From DAIQRJ01 sp963708795 (GTDB lineage: Bacteria; Actinomycetota; Actinomycetes; Propionibacteriales; DAIQRJ01), in NCBI GenBank assembly GCA_963708795.1, contig CAVPUH010000006.1, forward strand, positions 496,001-560,000: a stretch of 64,000 bases of DNA, in the 5' to 3' direction. Position numbers and translations under genes: made by a program. Below the pieces are notes generated by a model. That model had not been told where the DNA came from and did no database searches. It saw nothing but the letters and a program-made list of their open reading frames with translations. Of the stretch, positions 25,705-34,447 are shown piece by piece; position 1 is the first letter of the stretch; every line of letters begins with the position of its first letter.

Positions 25705-27190
25705 ATGGACTCCCCCGGTACGTCCCCCGCCGGCTACCTCGACGCCGCGTCGACCGAGCCGCTTCACCCGGCCGCGCGCGAGGTCCTGCTGTCGGCGCTG
25801 GCGGACGGCTGGGGAGATCCGAGCCGGCTCTACCGCGAGGGCAGGCAGGCGCGGCTCCTGCTCGACCGGGCCCGCGAGATCGTCGCCGGTCACCTCGGCG
25901 TACGGGCCGACGAGACGGCGTTCACACCGTCCGGGACGGCCGCCGTCCACGCCGGTGTCCTCGGAGTCCTGCGAGCGTCGCAGCGCCGCGGAGCCAGGGT
26001 CGTCGTCAGCGCGGTCGAACACTCGTCGGTCTTCGAGGCGGTGCGGTTCGCGACCGGTGCCCCGGGTACGTCGATCGCGGTCGACCAGCACGGCCGCGTC
26101 GACGCCGCCGCGTTCGCGGATGCCGTCGCGCGAGGCCGGGACCGTGCTCGCCTGCCTCCAGTCCGCCAACCACGAGGTCGGGACCCGGCAGCCCGTCGGT
26201 GAGGTCGCCGACGCTCTCGCGGATCGCCGGCCGTCCATCGGCGCGTCGTCGGACTCGCGCGCGCACCGCGTCCCGTTGTTGGTCGACGCGGCCCAGACGC
26301 TCGGCCGCGACGACCTCCCCGACGGTTGGCAGGTCCTCAGCGCCAGTGCGCACAAGTGGGGCGGGCCGGCCGGTGTCGGGGTGCTGGCGGTACGGCGCGG
26401 CACGAGGTTCGAGCCGGCGTGGCCGACCGATCAGCGGAACACCGGCGGGCTGGCCGGGGTCGAGGTGGGCATGCCCGACCTGCCGGCGGTTCTCGCGGCC
26501 GCGGCGTCGCTCGACGCTCGGGAGCAGGAACGACGCGAGCTGGCGGTGCGGGACCGAGCCTGGATCGCCGAGCTGCGCGAGCGGTTCGCCGCCCTGCCGG
26601 ACGCTCAGGTGGTCGGCGACCCGGTCGACTCGCTCCCCCACCTGATGACCGTGTCGTTCCTCGGGGTCGACGGGGAGGCTCTCGTCACCGAACTCGACCG
26701 CGCCGGACTGTCCGTCTCCTCGGGCTCGTCGTGCACGTCGAGCACCCTCGAACCGAGCCACGTGCTCGTGGCCATGGGCGTCCTCACCCACGGCAACGTC
26801 CGCGTATCCCTGCATCGCGGCAGCACCCGAGCCGACATCGATGCGCTCATCGACACGCTGCCCGGCGTGGTCGCTGCGGTGCGGGCCCATCACGAGGCAG
26901 TCCTCGGTGGATCAGGCGGGTCAGGGGGACCAGGAGGATCGGCCTCGGTGCCCGAGGCGTCCGGCGGCGAGGTCCTCGACTGCCGGGGCATGCCCTGCCC
27001 AGCGCCGGTGATCGAACTGGCCAAGGCCGTCCTGCGCGCACCGGTCGGCGCCGAGGTCGCCGTCGACGCGGACGACCCGGCCGCCCCCGGTGACGTCGCC
27101 GCGTACGCACGGATGCGCGGCCATGCGTTCCTCGGCTCGGTCACGCTGCCCGACGGCGCCACGCGGATCACCGTCCGGCGATCGGCGTGA
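25705..27190 (+). pseudogene. Cysteine desulfurase fused to TusA, frameshifted
   Basis: IscS/NifS-like PLP enzyme with a C-terminal TusA sulfur carrier (494 aa if repaired). Desulfurase part: YLDAASTEPLHP, FTPSGTAAVHAG, SAVEHSS, the PLP Lys in SASAHKWGGPAGVG, and the active Cys loop SSGSSCTSSTLEPSH. After a Gly/Ser linker, residues ~421-494 are TusA (LDCRGMPCPAPVIELAKAV, acceptor Cys in the CPxP motif). The frame runs to GTC GCG at 26130, then one extra base (c26131) is needed to reach GAG GCC GGG ACC (EAGTVLACLQSANHEVGT). Fusion would pass persulfide from enzyme to carrier directly. It diverges from ctaC. Confidence 0.88.
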
Positions 27191-27202
27191 GCTGCCGGCC
27201 CG

Positions 27203-28512
27203 TCAGCGCTCGCCGGTCGCCCAGTAGGTCCCGGCCGGGAACGCGTAGACGGCGAACGCCTCGTCCTTGATCTGCGCGGAGAACCCCGGTGCCGTCGGCG
27301 CCATGTAGTTGCCGTCCGAGATGACGACCGGGTCGACGAAGTGCTCGTGCAGATGTCCCACGAACTCGATGCGCCGCTCGGTCGACTCCCCCGCCACGGC
27401 GGCCGCGTCGAAGAACGACAGGTGCTGGACGAGTTCGCACAACCCGACGCCGCCGGCGTGCGGGCAGACCGGGATACCGAACTCGGCCGCGAGCAGCAGG
27501 TTCGCCACGTTCTCGTTCACCCCGCCGACCCGCGCGGCGTCGATCTGCATGACGTCGATCGCCTCGGCCTGCAGGAGCTGCTTGAAGATGACGCGGTTCT
27601 GGGCGTGCTCGCCGGTCGCGACCCGGATCCCGCCGAGGCCGCGGCGGATGGCCGCGTGACCGAGGATGTCGTCGGGCGATGGTCGGCTCCTCGATCCAGG
27701 CGAGGTCGAACTCGGCCAGCCGGCCGACCCAGGCGATCGCCTCGTCGACGTCCCAGATCTGATTGGCGTCGACGGCGATCTTCACGTCCGGCCCGACGGC
27801 CTCGCGGGCTGCCGCGAGGCGCATCCGGTCGTCGTCGACATCACGCGCCGACCTTCAGCTTGATCTGGGTGAAGCCGTCGGCCACGGCCTCCTTGGCCAG
27901 CCGCACGACCTTGTCCCGCGGGTACCCCAGCCAGCCGGGCGTCGTGGTGTACCCGGGGATGCCGGACGCCTCCAGCGCCGCGATCCGCGCGGCCTTGCCC
28001 GGCTCGGCCGCCTGCAGGATCTCCAGGGCACGTGCCGGGGTGAGGGCATCGCTGAGGTACCGGAAGTCGACCAGGTCGACGATCTGCTCGGGGCTCATCC
28101 GCGCGAGGAACTTCCACAGCGGCAACCCGGCGCGACGGGACGCGAGATCCCAGGCGGCGTTGACGATCGCGCCGATCGCCATGTGCATGATGCCCTTCTC
28201 GGGACCCAGCCAGCGGAACTGGGAGTCCGAGATCAGCGACGCCGAGAACGGCCCGAGGTTCGCGCAGAGCTCGTCGACGTCGCGGCCGATCACGTTCGGC
28301 GCCAGCGCGGCGATCGCCTCGGTCTGGACGTCGTTCCCGCGTCCGATCGTGAACACGAAGCCGTGTCCCTCGTGGCCGTCGGGATCGTCGGTCCGGAGGA
28401 CGACGTAGGCCGCCGAGTAGTCCGGGTCGGGGTTCATCGCGTCCGAGCCGGACAGGTCGATCGACGTCGGGAACCGGAGGTCCACGGCGTCGACGGCCAC
28501 GATGACGCTCAT
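27203..28512 (-). pseudogene. L-fuconate dehydratase (enolase superfamily), two frameshifts
   Basis: Mandelate-racemase-family dehydratase (435 aa if repaired) turning L-fuconate into 2-keto-3-deoxy-L-fuconate. Family marks: FTQIKLKVGA, VDANQIWDVDEAIAWV, EEPT, GEHAQNRV, and QIDAARVGGVNENVANLLL followed by CPHAGGVGLCELVQHL. Frame 1 (28512 to ~27844) stops at a TGA because of an extra base at 27843; frame 2 (DVDDDRMRLAAAREAVG...EEPT) is broken again by an extra base at 27680; frame 3 (SPDDILGHAA...) runs to 27203. ATG 28512 overlaps the FAH gene by 4 bases. Confidence 0.9.
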
Positions 28513-29381
28513 GCTCCCGGCCCCTGCGCGTCCCACGCGACCAGCGCCTGTCGCTGGCGGCCGAGCTTGCTGATCTCGAGCTCCATCACATCGCCGGCCT
28601 TCAGGTACGGGAACCGGCCGGACAAGGCGACGCCCTCGGGTGTCCCGGTGTTCACGATGTCACCCGGTTCGAGCACCATGAACTGCGAGAGATGGTGGAT
28701 GATCTCGTTCACGCCGAAGACCATGTCGGCCGTCGAGGAGTCCTGCCGGGGTTCGCCGTTCACCCACGACCGGAGCCTGAGGTCCTGCGGGTCCCCGACC
28801 TCGTCGGCCGTGACCAGCTCCGGCCCGAGGGGGTTGAACGTCTCGCACGCCTTCCCCTTCGACCACTGCCCACCCGAGACCTCCTGCTGGAACGCACGCT
28901 CGGAGACGTCGTTGCTGACGACGTAGCCGGCGATGTGCGCAGCGGCGTCGTCCGGTGAGTCGAGGTAGCGGACGCGGGACCCGATCACGACGCCGAGCTC
29001 GACCTCCCAGTCGGTCTTGAGCGCACCGCGCGGGATCCGCACCGCGTCATCGGGCCCGACGACGGTGTTCGGATGCTTGTAGAAGAGCACGGGCTGTGCG
29101 GGCGGCAGGTTGCCCGACTCGGCCGCGTGGGCCGCGTAGTTCATGCCGATGCAGACGACGGCCGCGGGCCGGGCCACGGGCGAACCCACCCGCGTCCCGT
29201 CGGGGAGGTCGAGGACGGGCAGCGTCCCGTCGGCCAGTGCCGTGCGGACGCGGGTCACCCCGTCGGAGGCGAAGAACGACGGGTCGATGTCGGGGTGCAC
29301 CGGTCGGATGTCGTGGTGACGACCGTCGACGAGGACGGCAGGGATCTCGTGGCCGGATGCGCCGAGACGGACGAACCTCAT
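28509..29381 (-). CDS. Fumarylacetoacetate hydrolase family protein
   Basis: 290-aa FAH-fold C-C hydrolase, probably 2,4-diketo-3-deoxy-L-fuconate hydrolase of the non-phosphorylative L-fucose pathway. Motifs: CIGMNYAAHAAESG (catalytic His), VLFYKHPNT, WEVELGVVIG (metal Glu residues), NDVSERAFQ, GKACETFNPLGP, and MVLEPGDIVNTGTPEGV. It sits between the GntR regulator and the fuconate dehydratase, overlapping the latter by 4 bases. The pathway assignment rests on context; the family alone allows other 2-oxoacid substrates. Confidence 0.88.
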   Translation of the reverse strand: MRFVRLGASGHEIPAVLVDGRHHDIRPVHPDIDPSFFASDGVTRVRTALADGTLPVLDLPDGTRVGSPVARPAAVVCIGMNYAAHAAESGNLPPAQPVLFYKHPNTVVGPDDAVRIPRGALKTDWEVELGVVIGSRVRYLDSPDDAAAHIAGYVVSNDVSERAFQQEVSGGQWSKGKACETFNPLGPELVTADEVGDPQDLRLRSWVNGEPRQDSSTADMVFGVNEIIHHLSQFMVLEPGDIVNTGTPEGVALSGRFPYLKAGDVMELEISKLGRQRQALVAWDAQGPGA

Positions 29382-29478
29382 GCAGCTGCCTTTCGCATGG
29401 CCGTCGGGAACGACGGCGGTGGGATGGACGGGAATGCGATGGACCGGGGACAGGCGGTGGGCGGGCAGTCAGACGGAC

Positions 29479-30168
29479 TCAGGCGGAGCTCTCGACGGCG
29501 ACGTCCGAGCGCGCGCCGGCGACGAAGTCGGCGAACACGGGGAGCAGCCGATCGCGCGACTCGGTCAGGTGGGCGCGCATCGCCTCGGCGGCCGCGTCGC
29601 GGTCCCGGTCGGCGATCGCGCGCGCGATCGCCTGGTGCTCGCGTACCGCCTCGGTCCCGATGCCGCTGCCGTAGTAGAGCCGGAACATCTGCAGGTGGAC
29701 GTTGAGCCGCTCGAACGCGACCGGGAGGGCGGTGTTGCCCGAGCACACGTGGATGTGCCGGTGGAACACCTGGTCGTTCTCGGTGAAGGTCCGGTAGTCG
29801 TGGTATCGGCCGTCGTGGGGAGCCGGCGGTAGTTCGTCGAGGATGCGACGTAGCGCCAGGACCTGCAGTTCGCTCGCCCGGGTCGCGGCGTTCGCGGCCG
29901 CCCACGGTTCGATCTGCATGCGGAACTCGTACAGATCCTCGAAGCCCTCGAGCGTGATCAGCTCGGTCGCCCGGTAGCTCCGGTTGTACTCCTTGACCGT
30001 CAGTCCATCGGCTTCCAGCGCCGCGAGCGCCTCCCGTACCGGCGTCTGGGACACCTTCAGATCGCGGGCCAGCCCGTCTATGGTCAGGCGGGCGCCGGGA
30101 GCGATCTGGTTGTCCATGAGCAACGCCTTGATCGACTCGTACACGTCGTCGGCGAGCGCCGGCATCAT
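29479..30168 (-). CDS. GntR/FadR-family transcriptional regulator
   Basis: 229-aa repressor. N-terminal winged helix (DDVYESIKALLMDNQIAPG...VSQTPVREALAALEADGL) and a C-terminal FCD all-helical ligand domain with metal-binding His residues (FHRHIHVCSGN, EHQAIARAI). Two adjacent ATGs: the second (30165) has better spacing to the GGGAGG site than the first (30168). It diverges from the fucosidase gene with a CCTATAGG palindrome between, so it likely controls both arms of the fucose cluster; the ligand is presumably a pathway acid. Confidence 0.9.
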   Translation of the reverse strand: MMPALADDVYESIKALLMDNQIAPGARLTIDGLARDLKVSQTPVREALAALEADGLTVKEYNRSYRATELITLEGFEDLYEFRMQIEPWAAANAATRASELQVLALRRILDELPPAPHDGRYHDYRTFTENDQVFHRHIHVCSGNTALPVAFERLNVHLQMFRLYYGSGIGTEAVREHQAIARAIADRDRDAAAEAMRAHLTESRDRLLPVFADFVAGARSDVAVESSA

Positions 30169-30235
30169 GCACCTCCCGCGGGTCTGGGCGGACGTTCCCG
30201 CCCCTGATGCGGGACGCCGTCACTGCGTGGCAAAC

Positions 30236-30243
30236 CCTATAGG
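30236..30243. promoter_or_regulatory. Candidate GntR operator CCTATAGG
   Basis: Perfect 8-bp palindrome in the 180-bp gap between the divergent GntR and fucosidase genes. It overlaps TANNNT -10 candidates in both directions (TAGGAT forward; TAGGGT on the minus strand), so bound regulator would block both promoters. Assignment is by position only. Confidence 0.45.
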
Positions 30244-30348
30244 ATCTCCGGTCGGGCAGGCCGGAATCTCGTGCCGGTTGGCCGCGAACGTCCTCCGACG
30301 AGCGTCGCCGCTCGACCGCTCGACCGACCAGATGCCGAGGAGACGCCC

Positions 30349-31851
30349 ATGGATCCGTCGATCTCCCACCCGACCTCGATGCGCGCCCCCGACACCGACG
30401 TGACCGACGAGGTCGCGCTCGGGCAGACCGTGCTCGTCGACGGTCCTGTCACCGCCGACGCTCTCCTCGCCGCCGGGGTCGGGCTGCGGCCGGCCGCCCG
30501 TCAACTCGCCTGGCAGCGACTCGAGGTCACCGCGTTCCTCCACTTCGGGGTGAACACCTACACCGGGCACGAGTGGGGCGACGGGTTGGAGGATCCGTCG
30601 ATCTTCGATCCGGCCGAACTCGACTGCGACCAGTGGGCCCGGGAACTCGCGGCGGCCGGATGCCGGCTCGCGATCCTCACGATCAAGCACCACGACGGCT
30701 TCGTCCTCTATCCCACGCGCTACACCGATCACAGCGTCCGGGCGTCCGCATGGCGCGACGGGCAGGGGGACGTGCTGCGGGAGTTCGCCGACGCGTGCCG
30801 CCGGCACGACCTTCGCGTCGGCGTCTACATCTCGCCGGCCGACGAGCACGAGTTCCGCTTCGGCCGGTACGCCAACGGGAGCGCGCGGACCATGCGGTCG
30901 ATCCCCAGCCCGGTCGCCGACGACGACCGCTCGGTGGACGGGCCGCGATTCGAACTGCCGGCCACCGACTACGGCACGTACATGCTCGACCAGCTGTACG
31001 AGGTGCTGACCGGGTACGGCCCGATCGACGTGGTCTGGTTCGACGGCGCCAACGGTCACGTCCCCGACGACCGGGTGGAGAACTACGACGTCGACAGCTG
31101 GTGCCGGCTGGTCCGCGAACTGTCACCGGACACCGTCCTGGACGACAAGGCGCCGGACGCGCGCTGGGTCGGCAACGAGGACGGACTGGCCCGGGCCGAT
31201 CACGAGTGGTCGGTCGTGCCGACGTCGTGGACGGGTCGCCGGCGGGGGGTGGCGATCGACGAGACGCTGCCCGACGTCGGCTCACGCGACGCGCTGGCGG
31301 TGGCCGCCGAGGCCGGGGCGGACGGGATGAGCTGGTGGCCGGCGGAGGCCGACGTCAGCATCCGGCCCGGTTGGTTCTACCACCCGGACGAGGAACCCAA
31401 ATCGCCGGCGGACCTGCTCGAGATCTACCACGCCAGCGTCGGCCGCAACGCCGTGCTGCTGCTCAACGTGCCACCGAATCCGGCCGGCCGCTTCGACGAC
31501 GCAGACGTCGATTCCCTGCGGGGCTTCCGCGCCCTGGTCGACGCAGATCTGCCCGGCGACGTGCGCGAGGCGGCTGCCGGTGAAGCGGTCACGTTCGACC
31601 GGGTGATCCTCAGCGAGGACATCGCGGCCGACGGTCAGCAGGTCGAGGCGGCTGTCGTCACCGCGACCGCGGACGGCACGATATGGCGAGAGATCGCCAG
31701 CGTGTCGACGATCGGCTACCAACGGATCCTGCGGCTGGCCGAGCCGGTGACGGCCGTCGACGTCCGGGTCGAGATCACCGCTGCCCGCGCCGACGCCCAC
31801 GTCGACATCCAGCTGCACCTGAGCCGCCACCACGGAGGAGCCACCTCATGA
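30349..31851 (+). CDS. Alpha-L-fucosidase (GH29)
   Basis: 500-aa GH29 retaining fucosidase that releases L-fucose. ATG at 30349 follows AGGAG at 8 nt. Family stretches: FLHFGVNTYTGHEWGDG, CRLAILTIKHHDGFVLYPT, VGVYISPAD, and the nucleophile Asp in PIDVVWFDGANGH. Also present are the later DEWSVVP-like region (DHEWSVVPTSW) and NAVLLLNVPPNPAGRF. There is no signal peptide, so it acts inside the cell on imported fucosides. The C-terminal ~100 aa form a beta-sandwich. It overlaps the fuconolactonase gene by 4 bases (ATGA). Confidence 0.93.
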   Translation: MDPSISHPTSMRAPDTDVTDEVALGQTVLVDGPVTADALLAAGVGLRPAARQLAWQRLEVTAFLHFGVNTYTGHEWGDGLEDPSIFDPAELDCDQWARELAAAGCRLAILTIKHHDGFVLYPTRYTDHSVRASAWRDGQGDVLREFADACRRHDLRVGVYISPADEHEFRFGRYANGSARTMRSIPSPVADDDRSVDGPRFELPATDYGTYMLDQLYEVLTGYGPIDVVWFDGANGHVPDDRVENYDVDSWCRLVRELSPDTVLDDKAPDARWVGNEDGLARADHEWSVVPTSWTGRRRGVAIDETLPDVGSRDALAVAAEAGADGMSWWPAEADVSIRPGWFYHPDEEPKSPADLLEIYHASVGRNAVLLLNVPPNPAGRFDDADVDSLRGFRALVDADLPGDVREAAAGEAVTFDRVILSEDIAADGQQVEAAVVTATADGTIWREIASVSTIGYQRILRLAEPVTAVDVRVEITAARADAHVDIQLHLSRHHGGATS

Positions 31852-32692
31852 TCGACCGCGTCGACGCCCATCACCACCTCTGGACCGTCGAACCGGTCGT
31901 GCCGGACTGGCTGATCGGCGAGGAGATGACGCCGATCCGCCGCTCGTTCACCACCGAGGACCTCAGCGACGCGGTGGCCGGCACGGGCGTGCGCGCCACC
32001 GTGCTCGTCCAGACCGTCCACGAAGTGCTCGAGACGGAAGAGTTCCTCGGGGTGGCCGACCTGACGCCGCTCATCGGCGCCGTCACCGGCTGGGTCGACC
32101 TCACCGACGAAGGCGTGCGCGACGAGCTCGCCCGGCTGCGCGACCTGCCGGGCGGGTCCTATCTGCGCGCGATCCGGCACGGCGCCCAGAGTGAGCCGGA
32201 CGACCGCTGGCTGGCCAGGCCCGAGGTGATCGACGGGGTGCGCGCCGTCGGTGCCGCCGGTCTGGTCTACGAGTTGCTGACGATCCCGTCCCAGCTTCCG
32301 GCCGCGGTCGAGCTCGTCTCCGCGCTGCCGGAGGTGTCGTTCGTCCTCGACCACGCGAGCAAGCCGTTCATCGCGACCGACGGCTGGCAGCCCTGGGCCG
32401 ACGACCTCGCCAGCCCTCGCCGCGCGCCCCAACGTGGTCTGCAAGCTCTCCGGGACTGGTCACCGAGGACACCCCCGCCTGGACGGCCGAGCACCTGCGC
32501 CGTTACGTGGACCATCTCCTGGCCATCTTCGGTCCGGCCCGGCTGCTGTTCGGCTCGGACTGGCCGGTCTGCCTCCTGCGAACGGACTACGCCGGCTGGG
32601 TGAACGCCGCCGACGCCCTGACCGCGCAGCTGACCGACGACGAGCGGTCCGCGATCTTCGCCGGTAACGCAACTGCGCTGTACTCCCTCTGA
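31848..32692 (+). pseudogene. L-fuconolactonase (amidohydrolase), two frameshifts
   Basis: COG3618 metal-dependent lactonase (280 aa if repaired) opening L-fucono-1,5-lactone. It starts VDAHHHLWTVEP with the metal His pair, continues VLVQTVHEVLETEEFLG, VLDHASKPFI, and ends LLFGSDWPVCLL with the catalytic Asp. The reading frame breaks twice within 40 bases. One extra C lies at 32414-32416 (before LAARPNVVCKLSG). An extra A lies at 32455 (before LVTEDTPAWTAEHLRRYV). Each is a +1 shift, and after both the original protein resumes to TGA 32692. GGAGG precedes the ATG. Confidence 0.9.
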
Positions 32693-32727
32693 CGCTGTAC
32701 TCCCTCTGAAGCTGTATTCACTCGATT
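32677..32727 (+). repeat. 17-bp tandem repeat spanning the lactonase stop codon
   Basis: GCTGTACTCCCTCTGAC (32677-32693), GCTGTACTCCCTCTGAA (32694-32710) and a decayed third copy GCTGTATTCACTCGATT (32711-32727). The first contains the gene's stop codon, so loss or gain of copies leaves the protein unchanged. Confidence 0.85.
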
Positions 32728-32751
32728 CCCCCGAGAGGACCCCACCACCCC

Positions 32752-34257
32752 ATGACCTTCCGCGTCGCCATCGTCGGTATCGGCACCGAGTCCTCCACGT
32801 TCACCCCGCAGCTCACCGGTGACGACGACTTCCACGTCACGCACGGCATCGACTTGGCCGAGCGGTTCCCGTTCCTCACCGACTGGCGCTTCGACGCGCT
32901 GCCCGATGTGGAATTCATCCCGCTGATGGCGGCTCGCGCCATGCCCGGCGGCCCAGTGCTGCCGGAGACCTACGAGTCGCTCGTCGGATCGATGCTCGAC
33001 CTCATCGACGCGGCGCACACCCAGGAGCCCTTCCAGGCCGTCTACCTCGACCTGCACGGGGCCATGAACGTCGTCGGCCGTTTCGACGCCGAGGTCGACT
33101 TCGTCGACCGCATCCGCTCGATCGTCGGGACGTCGAACGACGGCTCCGGGGTGATGCTGGCCGCTTCGATGGATCTCCACGGCCAGGTCTCACGCGACCT
33201 CGCGGAGAAGGTCGACGTGCTGTCCTGCTACCGCACGGCGCCACACGAGGACTACCTGGAGACGCGCGAACGGGTCTGCCGAGACCTTGCGGCCTACCTC
33301 AGCAGCGGGTCCCGACCGGTGCGGGCCTGGGTGCGGGTGCCGGTGATGCTGCCGGGTGAGATGACGAGCACCCGGATCGAGCCGGCCAGCTCGATCTACG
33401 CGACGCTCGCCGACGACCAGCACCCCGACGGCGTCACCGACGCCTCGCTGTGGGTCGGCTATGCCTGGGCGGACGAGGCGCGATCGGCTGCCGCCGTCGT
33501 CGCGCACGGCAGCGACGAGGCGGCCGTGGCCGCGGAGGCCGAGCGAGTGGCGACGGCCTGGTTCGGTGCCCGCGACGAGTTCGTGTTCTGCGCGCCGGCC
33601 GACGAGCCGGACGCCTGCATCGAACGCGCCCTCGCGAGCACGGCCCGCCCGTTCTTCGTGAGCGATTCGGGCGACAACCCGACCGGCGGCGGATCCGACG
33701 ACGTCGCCTGGTTCCTCGGCCGGCTGCTCGCCCATCCCGACCTCGCATCCGGGGCGAAGACAGCGCTCTGGGCCAGCTGTGTGGCCACCGAGGCGGTCGC
33801 GCAGTGCGTGGCCGCGGGCGTCGGAGCGCACGTCGAGCTCGAGGTCGGCGGACAGTTCGGCGGCAGCGACCCGGTCGGGCTCTCCGGTGTCGTCGAGAGC
33901 ATCACCGAGCACGAGCGCTCCGGCCCGATCGCCGTCGTCCGATCGGGCGGCGTGGCCGCGATCCTCACGACCCGGCGCGCGGCCTTCCACTACGTCAAGG
34001 ACTTCCAGGTGCTCGGGCTCGAGCCGGCGGACGCCGACCTCGTCGCCGTGAAGATCGGCTACCTCCAGCCCGACCTCTACGCCGCGGCGGCCGACCACCT
34101 CCTGGCGCTGACGCCCGGCGGTGTCAACCAGGATCTGCTCGCCCTGGACTACGAACACGTCGTACGCCCGATCCACCCCCTCGACCGGTTCGACGCCGAC
34201 GGCTCGGGTCACGGCGCGCCGATGCCGGACCTGTCGGCGACGATCTTCAGGTCCTGA
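32752..34257 (+). CDS. M81 (MlrC-like) metallopeptidase
   Basis: 501-aa protein of the MlrC/M81 family, named for the microcystin-degrading peptidase. N-terminal domain: VAIVGIGTESSTFTP, YLDLHGAMNV and ASMDLHGQVS (metal Asp/His), SCYRTAPHEDYLET. C-terminal domain: DSGDNPTGGGSDD and LEVGGQFGG. Many members sit in sugar or amino-acid catabolic clusters and the true substrate is unknown. It follows the fuconolactonase by 59 bases and is probably part of the fucose operon, which makes the peptidase label doubtful. Confidence 0.87.
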   Translation: MTFRVAIVGIGTESSTFTPQLTGDDDFHVTHGIDLAERFPFLTDWRFDALPDVEFIPLMAARAMPGGPVLPETYESLVGSMLDLIDAAHTQEPFQAVYLDLHGAMNVVGRFDAEVDFVDRIRSIVGTSNDGSGVMLAASMDLHGQVSRDLAEKVDVLSCYRTAPHEDYLETRERVCRDLAAYLSSGSRPVRAWVRVPVMLPGEMTSTRIEPASSIYATLADDQHPDGVTDASLWVGYAWADEARSAAAVVAHGSDEAAVAAEAERVATAWFGARDEFVFCAPADEPDACIERALASTARPFFVSDSGDNPTGGGSDDVAWFLGRLLAHPDLASGAKTALWASCVATEAVAQCVAAGVGAHVELEVGGQFGGSDPVGLSGVVESITEHERSGPIAVVRSGGVAAILTTRRAAFHYVKDFQVLGLEPADADLVAVKIGYLQPDLYAAAADHLLALTPGGVNQDLLALDYEHVVRPIHPLDRFDADGSGHGAPMPDLSATIFRS

Positions 34258-34351
34258 ACCCCGGCGGTGACCTTCCCGTGATCTCCGACACGACGGCCGA
34301 TGCCCCGGGCTCCGGTCGTCCATAGCGTCGGCCGGATCACACGAATCGAGC

Positions 34352-34381
34352 TGGACATCGGTGGCGAGCGGTGAGTACCTT
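34352..34381 (+). promoter_or_regulatory. Promoter TGGACA-N18-TACCTT of tetR-MFS operon
   Basis: -35 TGGACA (34352-34357; five of six match TTGACA), 18-nt spacer, -10 TACCTT (34376-34381). The operator palindrome begins at the next base. Confidence 0.65.
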
Positions 34382-34408
34382 GATGAAACGAAACAGTTTC
34401 GTTTCATC
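34382..34408. promoter_or_regulatory. TetR operator, perfect 27-bp palindrome
   Basis: Two exact 13-bp arms, GATGAAACGAAAC and GTTTCGTTTCATC, around a central A at 34395. It starts immediately after the -10 and covers the expected transcription start, so the TetR protein encoded 40 bases downstream should repress its own operon from here. Confidence 0.88.
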
Positions 34409-34447
34409 GTTTTCCCCGCTCGCCACTTCTCCGAGGACGGTCCAGCT

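Noticed and set aside
34361..34447. N-terminal extension of the TetR protein
   Set aside because: The extra residues would be encoded by the operator palindrome itself and are not family sequence.
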